A stretch of 64,000 nucleotides of DNA from Bradyrhizobium ivorense (GCF_900696085.1 NZ_CAADFC020000023.1:125884-189883); one strand, 5' to 3'. Positions 25,061 to 35,463 are shown, counted from the stretch's first letter. Numbers and translations are program-made. The notes: generated by a model from the sequence alone, not told the origin.

Positions 25061-26395
25061 TTATTGGACACTGTACCATCGCAGCAGCCGCGGCGCGGCC
25101 CAATCGGTCGCGACCTGCTCGATCAGATAGCGCCCGGGATATTCGGCGAGGAAGGCGACGCGCTGGGTCTGGCCGGGCTCGATCGCAAGCGTGTCGAGCC
25201 AGAACGGCTTCCAGCCGTCGTCGAGCCGGTCGAGCAGGCGGAAGTGATGGCCGTGCAGATGGAAAACGGTGGCAACCGTTGCGCGGTTGGCCAGGGCCAG
25301 CACGACGGGGCGTCCGGCCTTGGCCTGAAAGGCTGGCGCGGAAGATGGCTTGAACTCGGCCGGCTGAACCCAGTCGGCCGGCGCGCCGAGCGCGAGGTCG
25401 AACCGGGCGGCGGCCTTCAGGTCGAGCTGGGCCGGCAGGTCGTTGCCCGGCAGCGGCGGCGCCGGGGGAAACGGCGCGGGGCGCAGCGGCGGCTCGCCGG
25501 AGACCGTCAGCTTGCCGACCGGCCGGGCCTGCTTGCCGTCATGGAGCAGGATCAGAAAGCTGGTTCCGGCCGGGCCGACCGCGTCGACGAACACGTCGGT
25601 GCGGCTTCCCGGCGCCAGGACCAGCGCACCGTTGCGGGCCGGGAACGGCTCGGCGGGCTGGCCGTCGATCGCCATCACCCTGGTGTCGATGTTCTCCAGC
25701 TTGACCGCCAGCACGCTGCGTTGGCTGCCGTTGATAAACCGGAGTCTGAGGCGGGCGTTGGCCGGAGCCGAGAGTTCGAACGAGGATTTGCCGTTAAACG
25801 TATGAATCGGCGTGGTATCTTTCGGGTCGCTACCAGGCGGAACCGGCGTTCCATCGGCGCGCAGGCGCCACTCCTCGATCAGGACGATCTCGTCACGATC
25901 AAGCGCGACCGGCGAGTTGCCGGTCACGATCAGGGCGCGCGGCCGGGCCTGCAGGCTGCCATCGCCGAGCAGGCAGGGCTCGCACAGGAAGGTTCCGGCA
26001 TGGCGAAGCGGGAGCTGGAAGGTATCCTTTGCCCCCGGGACGATCGGGGCGCGCGAGATCAGCGGCTGTGCGGCCGGCACTCCGTCGAGCCCGCGGCAAT
26101 CGAGCGTGGCGCCGACCGCGAGCTCGTTGCCGAAGCTGACCTCGAGGGTCTCGCCGCGCTTGAAGCGGAGCTCGCCGCCGGCAAGCGAGACGACCGGCGT
26201 CTCGGGGCCGCCGGGGCGAAGCGCAAGGCGGTCGGCCTTGGCTTGCAAGGCGACCGCGGTCCGCCCTTGCGCCGAGCCTGTGGCCGGCCAGACCGGACAA
26301 AGCGCCGCGGCGCCGATGGCGGTCATCAGCTCGCGTCGGGTGAGGGTAAAATCAGGGCTTGATACGGGACTTGCCATCGGGCCGATGCGGACCAT
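25061..26395 (-). CDS. Multicopper-oxidase-fold protein with most copper ligands lost
   Basis: A 444-residue Tat-exported protein (TRRELMTAIGAAALCPVWPA) with three cupredoxin domains in the order seen in laccases. The usual domain 1 ligand motifs are altered: the HWHG-like site reads LDCRGLDG and the WYHSH-like site reads FLCEPCLL. In domain 3 the first motif survives as HLHGHHFRLLDRL, but the final HCHIxxH segment reads YLIEQVATDW. Copper-oxidase chemistry therefore seems impossible or greatly altered; a structural or binding role like FtsP/SufI is an alternative. It precedes the enolase-superfamily gene by 18 bases. The start is not marked by a strong ribosome site; an internal ATG at 26377 is possible. 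Confidence 0.8.
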   Translation of the reverse strand: MVRIGPMASPVSSPDFTLTRRELMTAIGAAALCPVWPATGSAQGRTAVALQAKADRLALRPGGPETPVVSLAGGELRFKRGETLEVSFGNELAVGATLDCRGLDGVPAAQPLISRAPIVPGAKDTFQLPLRHAGTFLCEPCLLGDGSLQARPRALIVTGNSPVALDRDEIVLIEEWRLRADGTPVPPGSDPKDTTPIHTFNGKSSFELSAPANARLRLRFINGSQRSVLAVKLENIDTRVMAIDGQPAEPFPARNGALVLAPGSRTDVFVDAVGPAGTSFLILLHDGKQARPVGKLTVSGEPPLRPAPFPPAPPLPGNDLPAQLDLKAAARFDLALGAPADWVQPAEFKPSSAPAFQAKAGRPVVLALANRATVATVFHLHGHHFRLLDRLDDGWKPFWLDTLAIEPGQTQRVAFLAEYPGRYLIEQVATDWAAPRLLRWYSVQ

Positions 26396-26530
26396 TTTCA
26401 GTTAAGCCTGTCCAGTCGCGATCAGTCGCAGCGCAGCTTGCATAACGGCCATTTTTTTGCTGCGAACCGGTGGGCGCATGCTATAAGCCCGGCCGCCCGC
26501 GGCATCGCGGCCGGAGTGGATGCTTTTCAC

Positions 26531-26615
26531 GCGGGCGTGGCGGAACTGGTAGACGCGCTGGATTTAGGTTCCAGTGACGAAAGTTGTGGGGGTTCGAGTC
26601 CCTCCGCCCGCACCA
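26531..26615 (+). tRNA. tRNA-Leu (anticodon UAG)
   Basis: 85 bases with acceptor stem GCGGGCG/CGCCCGC, anticodon loop containing TAG, a long type II variable arm, TTCGAGTCC T arm, and an encoded CCA end. Confidence 0.96.
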
Positions 26616-26782
26616 AGCGCTTACAGCGTTTGCATGACGATTCCTTGGAGAACCTTGAGCCTCACGCGGGCCGCGGGTTCACCGAACCACCGGCGTCAGG
26701 CTTGAACAGGCCGCGCGTCGACTTGATTGAACACTGCGACGGTCCGCAAGGCCCGTGGCGAAAGCGGAAGAAGATTGACACC

Positions 26783-28144
26783 ATGCAGGTCACCGAGACC
26801 CTCAACGAGGGACTGAAGCACGAATTCAAGATCAGCGTTCCGGCATCCGATCTCGATGCCAAGGCGGGCGCCAAGCTGGTCGACCTCAAGGACAAGGTCC
26901 GTCTCAACGGCTTCCGTCCCGGCAAGGTGCCGGTCGCGCATCTGAAGAAGATCTACGGCCGCTCGGTGATGGCCGAGACCATCGACCAGACCATCAGCGA
27001 CACCAACAAGCAGATCTTCACCGACCGCGGCTTCCGCCTTGCCGGCGAGCCGAAGATCACGATGCCGACCGAGAAGGCCGAGGTCGAGGATCTGCTGTCG
27101 GGCAAGACCGACCTGACCTACACGGTCGCGATCGAGGTGGTGCCGCCGATCACGCTCGCCGACTTCAAGACCTTCTCGGTCGAGAAGCCGGTGGTCGAGG
27201 TCTCCGATGCCGATGTCGATGACGGCATCAAGCGCGTCGCCGAAGGCGGCCGTCCGTACAATGCCAAGGCCGAGGGCGCCAAGGCGGAGCAGGGCGACCG
27301 CGTCACCATCAACTTCAAGGGCACCATCAACGGCGAGGCCTTCGAGGGCGGCACCGGTGAGGGCATCCAGGTCGTGATCGGCGCCGGCCAGTTCATCCCC
27401 GGCTTCGAGGAGCAGCTGATCGGTATCGGCACCGGCGAGACCAAGACGCTGAAGGTCTCGTTCCCGAAGAACTATCTCAACGACAAGCTCGCCGGCCAGC
27501 CGGCGGAGTTCGAGACCACCGCGACGCTGATCGAGGCGCCCGGCGAGACCAAGATCGACGACGAATTCGCCAAGACGCTTGGCCTCGAGTCGCTCGACAA
27601 GCTGAAGGAACTGATGCGCGAGCGTCTGAAGGCCGAGTTCGCCGGCGCCACCCGCCAGCGCGTCAAGCGCGCGCTGCTCGACCGTCTCGACGAGAGCCAC
27701 AAGTTCGAGGCGCCGCCGTCGCTGGTCGACGAAGAGTTCAACCTGATGTGGAACTCGATCAAGGCCGAGATGGATTCGTCCAACAAGACCTTCGCCGACG
27801 AGAACACCACCGAGGAGGCCGCCAAGGAGGAATACCGGGCGATCGCCGACCGCCGCGTCCGCCTCGGCCTCGTGCTGTCGGAGATCGGCGAGAAGAACAA
27901 GATCACCGTGACCGACGACGAGATCTCGCGCGCCGTGATCGAGCGCGCCCGCCAGATGCCGGGCCGCGAGAAGGAGGTCTGGGACTACTACCGCAGCAAC
28001 GCCCAGGCGCTGGCCCAGCTGCGCGCCCCGATCTACGAGGACAAGGTGGTCGACTTCATCCTGGAGCTCGCCAACGTGACCGAGAAGAAGGTCACCAAGG
28101 AAGAGCTGTTCAAGGATGAAGACGCTGAGAAAACTGCCGCCTAA
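26783..28144 (+). CDS. tig: Trigger factor
   Basis: A 453-residue ribosome-associated chaperone and peptidyl-prolyl isomerase. The ribosome-binding signature GFRPGKVPVAHLKKIYG lies near residue 45. The FKBP-type domain follows (GDRVTINFKGTINGEAFEGG, QFIPGFEEQLIGIGTGE), and the C-terminal substrate-cradle helices contain SEIGEKNKITVTDDE and ARQMPGREKEVWDYY. The ATG at 26783 begins the conserved MQVTETLNEGLKHEFKISV; the open frame upstream runs through the tRNA gene and is not coding. It leads the tig-clpP-clpX-lon cluster, the usual bacterial order. Confidence 0.97.
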   Translation: MQVTETLNEGLKHEFKISVPASDLDAKAGAKLVDLKDKVRLNGFRPGKVPVAHLKKIYGRSVMAETIDQTISDTNKQIFTDRGFRLAGEPKITMPTEKAEVEDLLSGKTDLTYTVAIEVVPPITLADFKTFSVEKPVVEVSDADVDDGIKRVAEGGRPYNAKAEGAKAEQGDRVTINFKGTINGEAFEGGTGEGIQVVIGAGQFIPGFEEQLIGIGTGETKTLKVSFPKNYLNDKLAGQPAEFETTATLIEAPGETKIDDEFAKTLGLESLDKLKELMRERLKAEFAGATRQRVKRALLDRLDESHKFEAPPSLVDEEFNLMWNSIKAEMDSSNKTFADENTTEEAAKEEYRAIADRRVRLGLVLSEIGEKNKITVTDDEISRAVIERARQMPGREKEVWDYYRSNAQALAQLRAPIYEDKVVDFILELANVTEKKVTKEELFKDEDAEKTAA

Positions 28145-28213
28145 TCGCGGCACCTCGCGTTAATGATGTACCGAGAAAGCCGGCCTGCGACGGATTGCCG
28201 TCGCTAGGCGGGG

Positions 28214-28242
28214 CGGGTCGAATCAGCTTGAAGTTCGACCCG
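28214..28242 (+). terminator. Hairpin after tig
   Basis: Perfect nine-base stem CGGGTCGAA/TTCGACCCG with an 11-base loop, 70 bases after the tig stop and just before the clpP promoter. There is no T run, so it may be a Rho-assisted end or a stability element. Confidence 0.45.
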
Positions 28243-28275
28243 AACTCCCGACCTGCCCGGGTGGCTAGTGCCGGT

Positions 28276-28303
28276 CTTGTCGGCCGGAAATTGGCCTATA
28301 TCT
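28276..28303 (+). promoter_or_regulatory. Heat-shock-like (RpoH) promoter of clpP
   Basis: CTTGTC (28276-28281), 13 bases, then CCTATATCT (28295-28303). This fits the CTTG.../CCTATAT pattern of alphaproteobacterial RpoH promoters. Transcription would start near 28310. The leader then carries two tandem 12-mers, TAAGCCTCAAGG and TAAGCCTTAAGG (28308-28331). Confidence 0.55.
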
Positions 28304-28408
28304 GGGTTAAGCCTCAAGGTAAGCCTTAAGGCAAATTCGCCTAAGACCAAGCCTTGAGACCAAGTCGTTCAGACGTCCTGCATCACCCCTAACCCCAGGG
28401 TCCTTCCA

Positions 28409-29044
28409 ATGCGCGATCCCGTTGAAACCTACATGAACCTCGTCCCGATGGTCGTCGAGCAGACCAATCGCGGTGAACGCGCCTACGACATCTTCTCGCG
28501 CCTGTTGAAGGAGCGCATCATCTTCGTGACCGGCCCGGTGGAAGACGGCATGTCGACGCTGATCGTCGCCCAGCTGCTGTTCCTCGAGGCCGAGAATCCG
28601 AAGAAGGAAATCTCGATGTACATCAACTCGCCGGGCGGCGTGGTGACGTCGGGCCTTGCGATCTATGACACGATGCAGTTCATCCGTCCGCCGGTGTCGA
28701 CGCTGTGCACCGGCCAGGCGGCCTCGATGGGCTCGCTGCTGCTCGCGGCCGGCGAGAAGGACATGCGCTTCACGCTGCCGAATTCCCGCATCATGGTGCA
28801 TCAGCCCTCCGGCGGCTTCCAGGGCCAGGCCACCGACATCATGCTGCACGCCCAGGAAATCCTGAATCTCAAGAAGCGCCTCAACGAGATCTACGTGAAG
28901 CACACCGGCCAGACCTACAAGGCGATCGAGGACGCGCTCGAGCGCGACAAGTTCCTCACCGCCGACGATGCCAAGGCGTTCGGCCTGGTCGACAAGGTGA
29001 TCGACAAGCGTCCCGACGACCCGGCAAGCGCGAAGGCCGCTTGA
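28409..29044 (+). CDS. clpP: ATP-dependent Clp protease proteolytic subunit
   Basis: A 211-residue serine peptidase that forms the double-heptameric barrel fed by ClpX or ClpA. Catalytic Ser lies in CTGQAASMGSLLLAAG and His in NSRIMVHQPSGGFQGQ; the Asp is in the YKAIEDALERDKFL segment. ISMYINSPGGVVTSGLAIYD gives the oxyanion glycines. The short C-terminal tail DDPASAKAA is not conserved. clpX follows after 443 bases, so it may have its own promoter. A heat-shock-like promoter about 100 bases upstream suggests stress control. Confidence 0.97.
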   Translation: MRDPVETYMNLVPMVVEQTNRGERAYDIFSRLLKERIIFVTGPVEDGMSTLIVAQLLFLEAENPKKEISMYINSPGGVVTSGLAIYDTMQFIRPPVSTLCTGQAASMGSLLLAAGEKDMRFTLPNSRIMVHQPSGGFQGQATDIMLHAQEILNLKKRLNEIYVKHTGQTYKAIEDALERDKFLTADDAKAFGLVDKVIDKRPDDPASAKAA

Positions 29045-29487
29045 GTCAGGGCAGGCATCCCGGGGCGTCGGTGTGATCTTCACATTGACGCCTCACATAA
29101 CCGGCAAACACGCCGGCGGACCCGCCCGCAAGTGCACGGGCATGGGCAGAAAGTTCCGCTTTCGTGCTCGTTTGCCGGCGTGGCAATCCCGCAACGTTCC
29201 GTGGATTTCGACGCGTATTCCACGTGCGATCGTTGAAAATCACGGTATTGTCACGGTCTTGAGCTGGCCCCCCGATTAGCGAATTCTTGATAGTCGGGTG
29301 CCAGCATGGTTGGCTGTGACGCATCGGCTATGATCGCGGGGGATTCGAATAAACCGTGATTCGCACGGTCAGTATTGCGTAGGGTCTTTTTTGGTACGGA
29401 ATTTGCTCTATCTACCCAAAAGCTCCGGTTTGGTGCCGGATTGGGTCGATCTGGCAAACGAGATCGAACGGCGGACGGAGATAATGG
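29045..29487. other. clpP-clpX intergenic region
   Basis: 443 bases with no credible gene. It contains a small hairpin CCGTG/CACGG (about 29356-29371) and an A/T-richer stretch before clpX that should hold its promoter (TATGAT near 29328 is a possible -10). I find no clear -35 partner and no T-tailed terminator for clpP. Confidence 0.5.
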
Positions 29488-30762
<1,275 letters not shown>

Positions 30763-31085
30763 GCGCGCGCGCCAAAGCCTTGCCAAAAATGCACGGCTGC
30801 CGGTCGTTCCGGCAGCCGCTGTCATGTCGCCGCGCCGCTAGTTTCGCGCAGCAGCAAATGCTTGTTTAGCCCTGAATTTCCGGGCACTTCTCAGACTTGA
30901 CTCCCCTGTGCCCGATAGCCACCTAATGCTATCGGTGACGGGCCTCATGTGTTGAGATTCGTCGCTTCACGAGACGGAAAAAGAGCGGCCCAAGACGCCT
31001 TACTTATTCCGGATCATCAAGGCACCTTGTGGCGGTTGCGCGAGCGCGGGCTGCGTGCAAGGGGGCAAAACAAGAGGATTAGGCC
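30763..31085. other. clpX-lon intergenic region with hairpin
   Basis: 323 bases without a gene. A perfect ten-base stem CGGCTGCCGG/CCGGCAGCCG (30794-30818) follows clpX and lacks a T run, so it is a weak terminator at best. A separate dyad at 30912-30935 is listed on its own. The lon promoter probably lies between 30860 and 30960. Confidence 0.55.
30912..30935. promoter_or_regulatory. Inverted repeat upstream of lon
   Basis: CCGATAGC and GCTATCGG flank an eight-base spacer, giving a 24-bp perfect dyad about 150 bases before the lon ATG and just downstream of CTTGAC (30896-30901). It does not match CIRCE. An operator or an RNA hairpin in the lon leader are both possible. Confidence 0.4.
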
Positions 31086-33509
31086 ATGACGACTTCCAAA
31101 CCCCGGCCAACGATTATCCACGGCGAAAGCCATTCCTATCCGGTGCTGCCGCTCCGCGACATCGTCGTCTTCCCGCACATGATCGTGCCTCTGTTCGTCG
31201 GCCGCGAGAAATCGATCCGCGCGCTCGAAGAGGTGATGAAGAACGACGCGCTGATCATGCTCGCGACGCAGAAGAACGCGTCCGATGACGATCCGGCACC
31301 CGACTCGATTTACGAGACCGGTACACTTGCCAGCGTCCTGCAGCTGTTGAAGCTGCCCGATGGCACCGTGAAGGTGCTGGTCGAAGGGCTCGAGCGTGCG
31401 CGCGTCCAGAGCTATTCCGACCGCAGCGAGTATTACGAAGCGACCGCGGTCGCGCTCGAAGACACCGACGCCAACTCGGTTGAAGCCGAGGCGCTGGCGC
31501 GTTCGGTCGTGTCCGACTTCGAAAACTATGTGAAGCTGAACAAGAAGATCTCCGCCGAGGTCGTCGGCGTTGTTCAGGCGATCACCGATTTCGCCAAGCT
31601 CGGCGACACCGTCGCCTCGCACCTAGCCGTGAAGATCGCCGACCGGCAGGGCATCCTGGAGACGTTGTCCGTCACGCAGCGCCTGGAGAAGGTGCTCGGC
31701 CTGATGGAGAGCGAGATCTCGGTGCTGCAGGTCGAGAAGCGCATCCGCTCGCGCGTCAAGCGCCAGATGGAGAAGACCCAGCGCGAATATTACCTGAACG
31801 AGCAGATGAAGGCGATCCAGAAGGAGCTCGGCGACGACGAAGGTCGCGACGAGCTGGCCGATCTGGAGGAGAAGATCTCCAAGACCAAGCTTTCCAAGGA
31901 AGCGCGCGAGAAGGCCCAGCACGAACTCAAGAAGCTGCGCCAGATGTCGCCGATGTCCGCGGAAGCGACCGTTGTGCGCAACTATCTGGATTGGCTGCTG
32001 TCGATTCCGTGGGGCAAGAAGTCCAAGGTCAAGAAGGACCTCGAGGCCGCGCAGGCGGTGCTGGACTCTGATCACTACGGGCTCGAGAAGGTCAAGGACC
32101 GCATCGTCGAGTATCTCGCGGTGCAGTCGCGCGCCAACAAGCTGACCGGACCGATCCTGTGCCTGGTCGGACCTCCCGGCGTCGGCAAGACCTCGCTCGG
32201 CAAGTCGATCGCGAAGGCGACCGGCCGCGAGTTCGTGCGCGTGTCGCTCGGCGGCGTGCGTGACGAGGCCGAGATCCGCGGTCACCGCCGCACCTATATC
32301 GGCTCGATGCCCGGCAAGATCATCCAGTCGATGCGCAAGGCGAAGACCTCGAATCCGCTGTTCCTGCTGGACGAGATCGACAAGATGGGCGCCGATTTCC
32401 GCGGCGATCCGTCGTCGGCGCTGCTCGAGGTTTTGGACCCCGAGCAGAACTCGACGTTCAACGACCACTACCTCGAGGTCGACTACGACCTGTCCAACGT
32501 GATGTTCATCACGACCGCGAATACGCTGAATATTCCGGGCCCGCTGATGGACCGCATGGAGATCATCCGGATCGCCGGCTACACCGAGAACGAGAAGGTC
32601 GAGATCGCGCGCAAGCACCTGATCCCGTCCGCGCTCTCCAAGCACGGTCTGGACTCCAAGGAATGGTCGATCGACGACGCGGCCTTGCTGCTGATGATCC
32701 GCCGCTACACCCGCGAAGCGGGCGTGCGCAACCTGGAGCGTGAGCTTTCGACACTCGCCCGCAAGGCGGTGAAGGAGCTGATGATCTCCAAGAAGAAGTC
32801 GGTGAAGGTGACCGAGGCGAACATCGAGGAGTTCCTCGGTGTGCCGAAGTACCGCTTCGGCGAGATCGACAGCGAAGATCAGGTCGGCATCGTCACGGGG
32901 CTTGCCTGGACCGATGTCGGCGGCGAGCTGCTGACCATCGAAGGCGTCATGATGCCCGGCAAGGGCAAGATGACCGTCACGGGCAATCTGCGCGACGTGA
33001 TGAAGGAGTCGATCTCGGCGGCGGCGTCCTACGTCCGCTCGCGCGCGATCAACTACGGCATCGAGCCGCCGATGTTCGATCGCCGCGACATCCACGTGCA
33101 CGTGCCGGAGGGCGCAACGCCGAAGGACGGTCCGTCCGCAGGCGTGGCGATGGCCACTGCGATTATCTCGGTCATGACCGGCATTCCGGTCCGCCACGAT
33201 GTCGCGATGACCGGCGAGATCACGCTGCGTGGTCGTGTGCTGCCGATCGGCGGTCTGAAGGAGAAGCTGCTGGCTGCCGCACGCGGTGGCATCAAGACGG
33301 TGCTGATCCCCGAGGACAACGCCAAGGATCTCACCGAGATCTCCGATGCGATCAAGGGCGGCATGGACATCATCCCGGTCTCGCGGCTGGACGAGGTCGT
33401 CGCCAAGGCGCTGACCCGCGTGCCGACGCCGATCGTCTGGGAAGAGGAGACCAAGGTCGACGTCAAGCCCGACGCTTCGGATGAAGCCAGCGGCCTGACG
33501 GCGCACTGA
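31086..33509 (+). CDS. lon: ATP-dependent protease Lon (La)
   Basis: An 807-residue AAA+ serine protease of the cytosol. The N-terminal substrate domain (SYPVLPLRDIVVFPHMIVPL) spans residues 10-210, followed by a coiled-coil middle (KRQMEKTQREYYLNEQMKAI). Walker A is LVGPPGVGKTSLGKSIA and Walker B is NPLFLLDEIDKMGADF. The protease domain has the catalytic Ser in PEGATPKDGPSAGVAMATA and the Lys in GGLKEKLLAAARGGIKTV. It degrades damaged and regulatory proteins. Length is normal for Lon-A. A strong terminator follows. Confidence 0.98.
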   Translation: MTTSKPRPTIIHGESHSYPVLPLRDIVVFPHMIVPLFVGREKSIRALEEVMKNDALIMLATQKNASDDDPAPDSIYETGTLASVLQLLKLPDGTVKVLVEGLERARVQSYSDRSEYYEATAVALEDTDANSVEAEALARSVVSDFENYVKLNKKISAEVVGVVQAITDFAKLGDTVASHLAVKIADRQGILETLSVTQRLEKVLGLMESEISVLQVEKRIRSRVKRQMEKTQREYYLNEQMKAIQKELGDDEGRDELADLEEKISKTKLSKEAREKAQHELKKLRQMSPMSAEATVVRNYLDWLLSIPWGKKSKVKKDLEAAQAVLDSDHYGLEKVKDRIVEYLAVQSRANKLTGPILCLVGPPGVGKTSLGKSIAKATGREFVRVSLGGVRDEAEIRGHRRTYIGSMPGKIIQSMRKAKTSNPLFLLDEIDKMGADFRGDPSSALLEVLDPEQNSTFNDHYLEVDYDLSNVMFITTANTLNIPGPLMDRMEIIRIAGYTENEKVEIARKHLIPSALSKHGLDSKEWSIDDAALLLMIRRYTREAGVRNLERELSTLARKAVKELMISKKKSVKVTEANIEEFLGVPKYRFGEIDSEDQVGIVTGLAWTDVGGELLTIEGVMMPGKGKMTVTGNLRDVMKESISAAASYVRSRAINYGIEPPMFDRRDIHVHVPEGATPKDGPSAGVAMATAIISVMTGIPVRHDVAMTGEITLRGRVLPIGGLKEKLLAAARGGIKTVLIPEDNAKDLTEISDAIKGGMDIIPVSRLDEVVAKALTRVPTPIVWEEETKVDVKPDASDEASGLTAH

Positions 33510-33533
33510 GCGAGCTCTTTCGACAAGCAATCA

Positions 33534-33562
33534 AACGGCGCCTTCGGGCGCCGTTTTCGTTT
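33534..33562 (+). terminator. Rho-independent terminator of lon
   Basis: Nine-base stem AACGGCGCC/GGCGCCGTT with a TTCG tetraloop (33534-33555), followed by TTCGTTT. It sits between lon and the convergent MFS gene and may serve only the lon side. Confidence 0.85.
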
Positions 33563-33569
33563 CACGCGG

Positions 33570-34793
33570 CTAGCGCTTCCCTTCGACCATCCAATTGCCG
33601 ATTGCGCCGAGCGCCATCAGCACGCTGGTGCCGAGGAACACCGCTGGCATGCCGATATGGCCGCCGACGAATCCGCCGGCGAGCGGGCCGATCACCTGGC
33701 CGGCATATTGCGCCGACACCGAATAGCCGAGCATGCTGCCGGTGACCGCATCCGGCACGTTGTGCCTGATCACGCTGGCGATGCAGGGCAGCAGGCCGCC
33801 GAGCGCCAGGCCCATCAGGAAGCGCAGCAGGATCAATTGCCAGCCGCTGGTCACGAAGGCTTGCGGGATCAAGAGCACCGCCGAGACTGCGAGGCAGATG
33901 ATGATGATGCGCCAGTGGCCGACGCGATCGGCGAGCTTGCCGAGATGCGATGACGACAGCAGGCTGCCGAACGCCGCCGCCGACATCACGAGGCCGGCGA
34001 CGAACGTCACCTGCGGCGCTTCCACCAATTGCGCGACATAGACCGTGATGATCGGCTCGATCGACATGTTGGCGATCATCAGCAGCAGGCCTGTTACCCA
34101 CATCGCGATCAGCGGCCGCTTGTCGGGGACCAGCGCCCAGCCGCCGCGCGCTTTGCTGCCGCGCGCCGTCTTCGGCCGTGGTCCCTCGCGGAGCAGGAAG
34201 GTGGTGGCGAGGAAAGTGATGAAGATGACGCCGCCGATCAGGAAGAAGCTGGCGCGGATACCGATCAAAGGCGGCAGGATGCCGCCGACCAGAGGCCCGA
34301 CCAGGCTGCCGGCCGTGATGCCGGCGGACAAGACGCCGATCGCCCAGCCCGAGCGCGCCTTCGGCGTCTGCGCCGCGACCAGCACGGTCGAGCCCGAGGC
34401 GTAGCCACCGAGCAGGCCGGTCAGGAGCCGCAGCCCGACTAGCTCATAGACATTGTGCGCCATGCCCATCAGCGACATCGCGATCGCCATGCCGAGACTG
34501 GCGCGGATCAGCATCAGCTTGCGGCCGTAACGGTCGGCGAGCCGTCCCCACAGCGGCGCGGTCAGCGCGGCCGAGAAAAAGGTGGCACCGTAAGCTATGC
34601 CCGACCACTGAACGATGGCGGCGTGATCCGACACGCCGAGTTGCTCGACATAGAGCGGCAGGAACGGCAGCAGCAGCGTCATGCCGACAATGGTGGTGAA
34701 GGAGCCGACCACGCAGACGATCAGGTTGCGTTTCCACGGGCCGGCCTCGAGCGCCGCCTCGCGGTCGATCTCAATGTTCACGTGAGCATCCAT
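33570..34793 (-). CDS. Major facilitator superfamily transporter
   Basis: A 407-residue protein with about 12 hydrophobic segments. The cytoplasmic loop motif after helix 2 is PLWGRLADRYGRKLMLIRAS, and the related loop in the second half is SSHLGKLADRVGHWRII. These mark drug/proton-type antiporters (DHA1-like, close to MdtG-type). GVLSAGITAGSLVGPLVGG resembles motif C of exporters. It begins one base after the TGA of the GntR-type regulator, so the two form an operon with the regulator first. The exported compound is unknown. Confidence 0.9.
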   Translation of the reverse strand: MDAHVNIEIDREAALEAGPWKRNLIVCVVGSFTTIVGMTLLLPFLPLYVEQLGVSDHAAIVQWSGIAYGATFFSAALTAPLWGRLADRYGRKLMLIRASLGMAIAMSLMGMAHNVYELVGLRLLTGLLGGYASGSTVLVAAQTPKARSGWAIGVLSAGITAGSLVGPLVGGILPPLIGIRASFFLIGGVIFITFLATTFLLREGPRPKTARGSKARGGWALVPDKRPLIAMWVTGLLLMIANMSIEPIITVYVAQLVEAPQVTFVAGLVMSAAAFGSLLSSSHLGKLADRVGHWRIIIICLAVSAVLLIPQAFVTSGWQLILLRFLMGLALGGLLPCIASVIRHNVPDAVTGSMLGYSVSAQYAGQVIGPLAGGFVGGHIGMPAVFLGTSVLMALGAIGNWMVEGKR

Positions 34794-34794
34794 G

Positions 34795-35463
34795 TCAGCG
34801 CAGCCCGATCACGGCGAAGCCGCGCGCCTTGAGGCCGCGGCGGTCCTCGTTCAGCGAGCGCAGCAGGCGGTCGCGGGTGTCGCGGATATGATCGGCCGCC
34901 TCGCGCGCCGCGGCGTCCGGATCGTTCGCCTTGATGAATGAGAGGATGCGCCGGTGCTCGGCCCAGGCCTGCTCGCGCGACGGCTCGGTCCACACCTCCA
35001 GCCAGCGCGCCCGCGACAGCCTTGTCATGGCGCCAGCGATCGCCTTGACGATGAACGGATTGCCGGAGAGGCGCGCGATCTCGACATGGAAATCGGTGCC
35101 AACGCGGTGCCATTCCTCGCGCGGCGCGCCCGACTGGCAGGCGTCGAGCATCGCCTCGATCGCGGCGATATCGGCCTCACCGGCGCGCGCGCAGGCGAGA
35201 CGGACCGCAGTCGTCTCCAACGGCAGGCGGAATTCGGCCAGTGCCTCGAGTTCGCCGAGATCGATCGGCGCCACGATCCAGTTGCGGCCGTCGCGGCGCA
35301 CCAGCTCTTCGCCCTCGAGGCGCACCAATGCGGCCCGGATCGGCGTGCGCGATCCCTCGAAGCGGCTCTCCAGCCAGCGCTCGGTCAGCCGTTCGCCCGG
35401 GCCGAGGTCGAGCGAAAGGATCATCTCGCGCAGCTGGTCGTGGATCTGGAGCATCTGGGACAT
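34795..35463 (-). CDS. GntR-family (FadR/FCD type) transcriptional regulator
   Basis: A 222-residue regulator. The N-terminal winged helix has LQIHDQLREMILSLDLGPGE, RLTERWLESRFEGSRTPIRA and ALVRLEGEELVRRD. The C-terminal FCD ligand domain follows with DFHVEIARLSGNPFI and the AEHRRILSFIKANDPDAAAR metal-site region. The ATG at 35463 is used; the 47-codon extension upstream covers the operator. It heads an operon with the MFS exporter and faces the GFA-type gene across a 175-base region with a perfect inverted repeat, so it likely represses itself and perhaps its neighbour. Confidence 0.92.
   Translation of the reverse strand: MSQMLQIHDQLREMILSLDLGPGERLTERWLESRFEGSRTPIRAALVRLEGEELVRRDGRNWIVAPIDLGELEALAEFRLPLETTAVRLACARAGEADIAAIEAMLDACQSGAPREEWHRVGTDFHVEIARLSGNPFIVKAIAGAMTRLSRARWLEVWTEPSREQAWAEHRRILSFIKANDPDAAAREAADHIRDTRDRLLRSLNEDRRGLKARGFAVIGLR

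Noticed and set aside
24341..26362. 673-residue frame on the plus strand
   Set aside because: It lies opposite the enolase-superfamily and multicopper-type genes, is Arg/Gly/Ala-rich and shows no motif; a typical GC-rich shadow.
29267..29290. RpoH promoter for clpX at CTTGAG
   Set aside because: The spacing to any CCTATAT-like element is wrong.
30896..30927. RpoH promoter for lon
   Set aside because: CTTGAC is present but CCTAAT lies 20 bases away and no CCTATAT-like element occurs at the expected distance.
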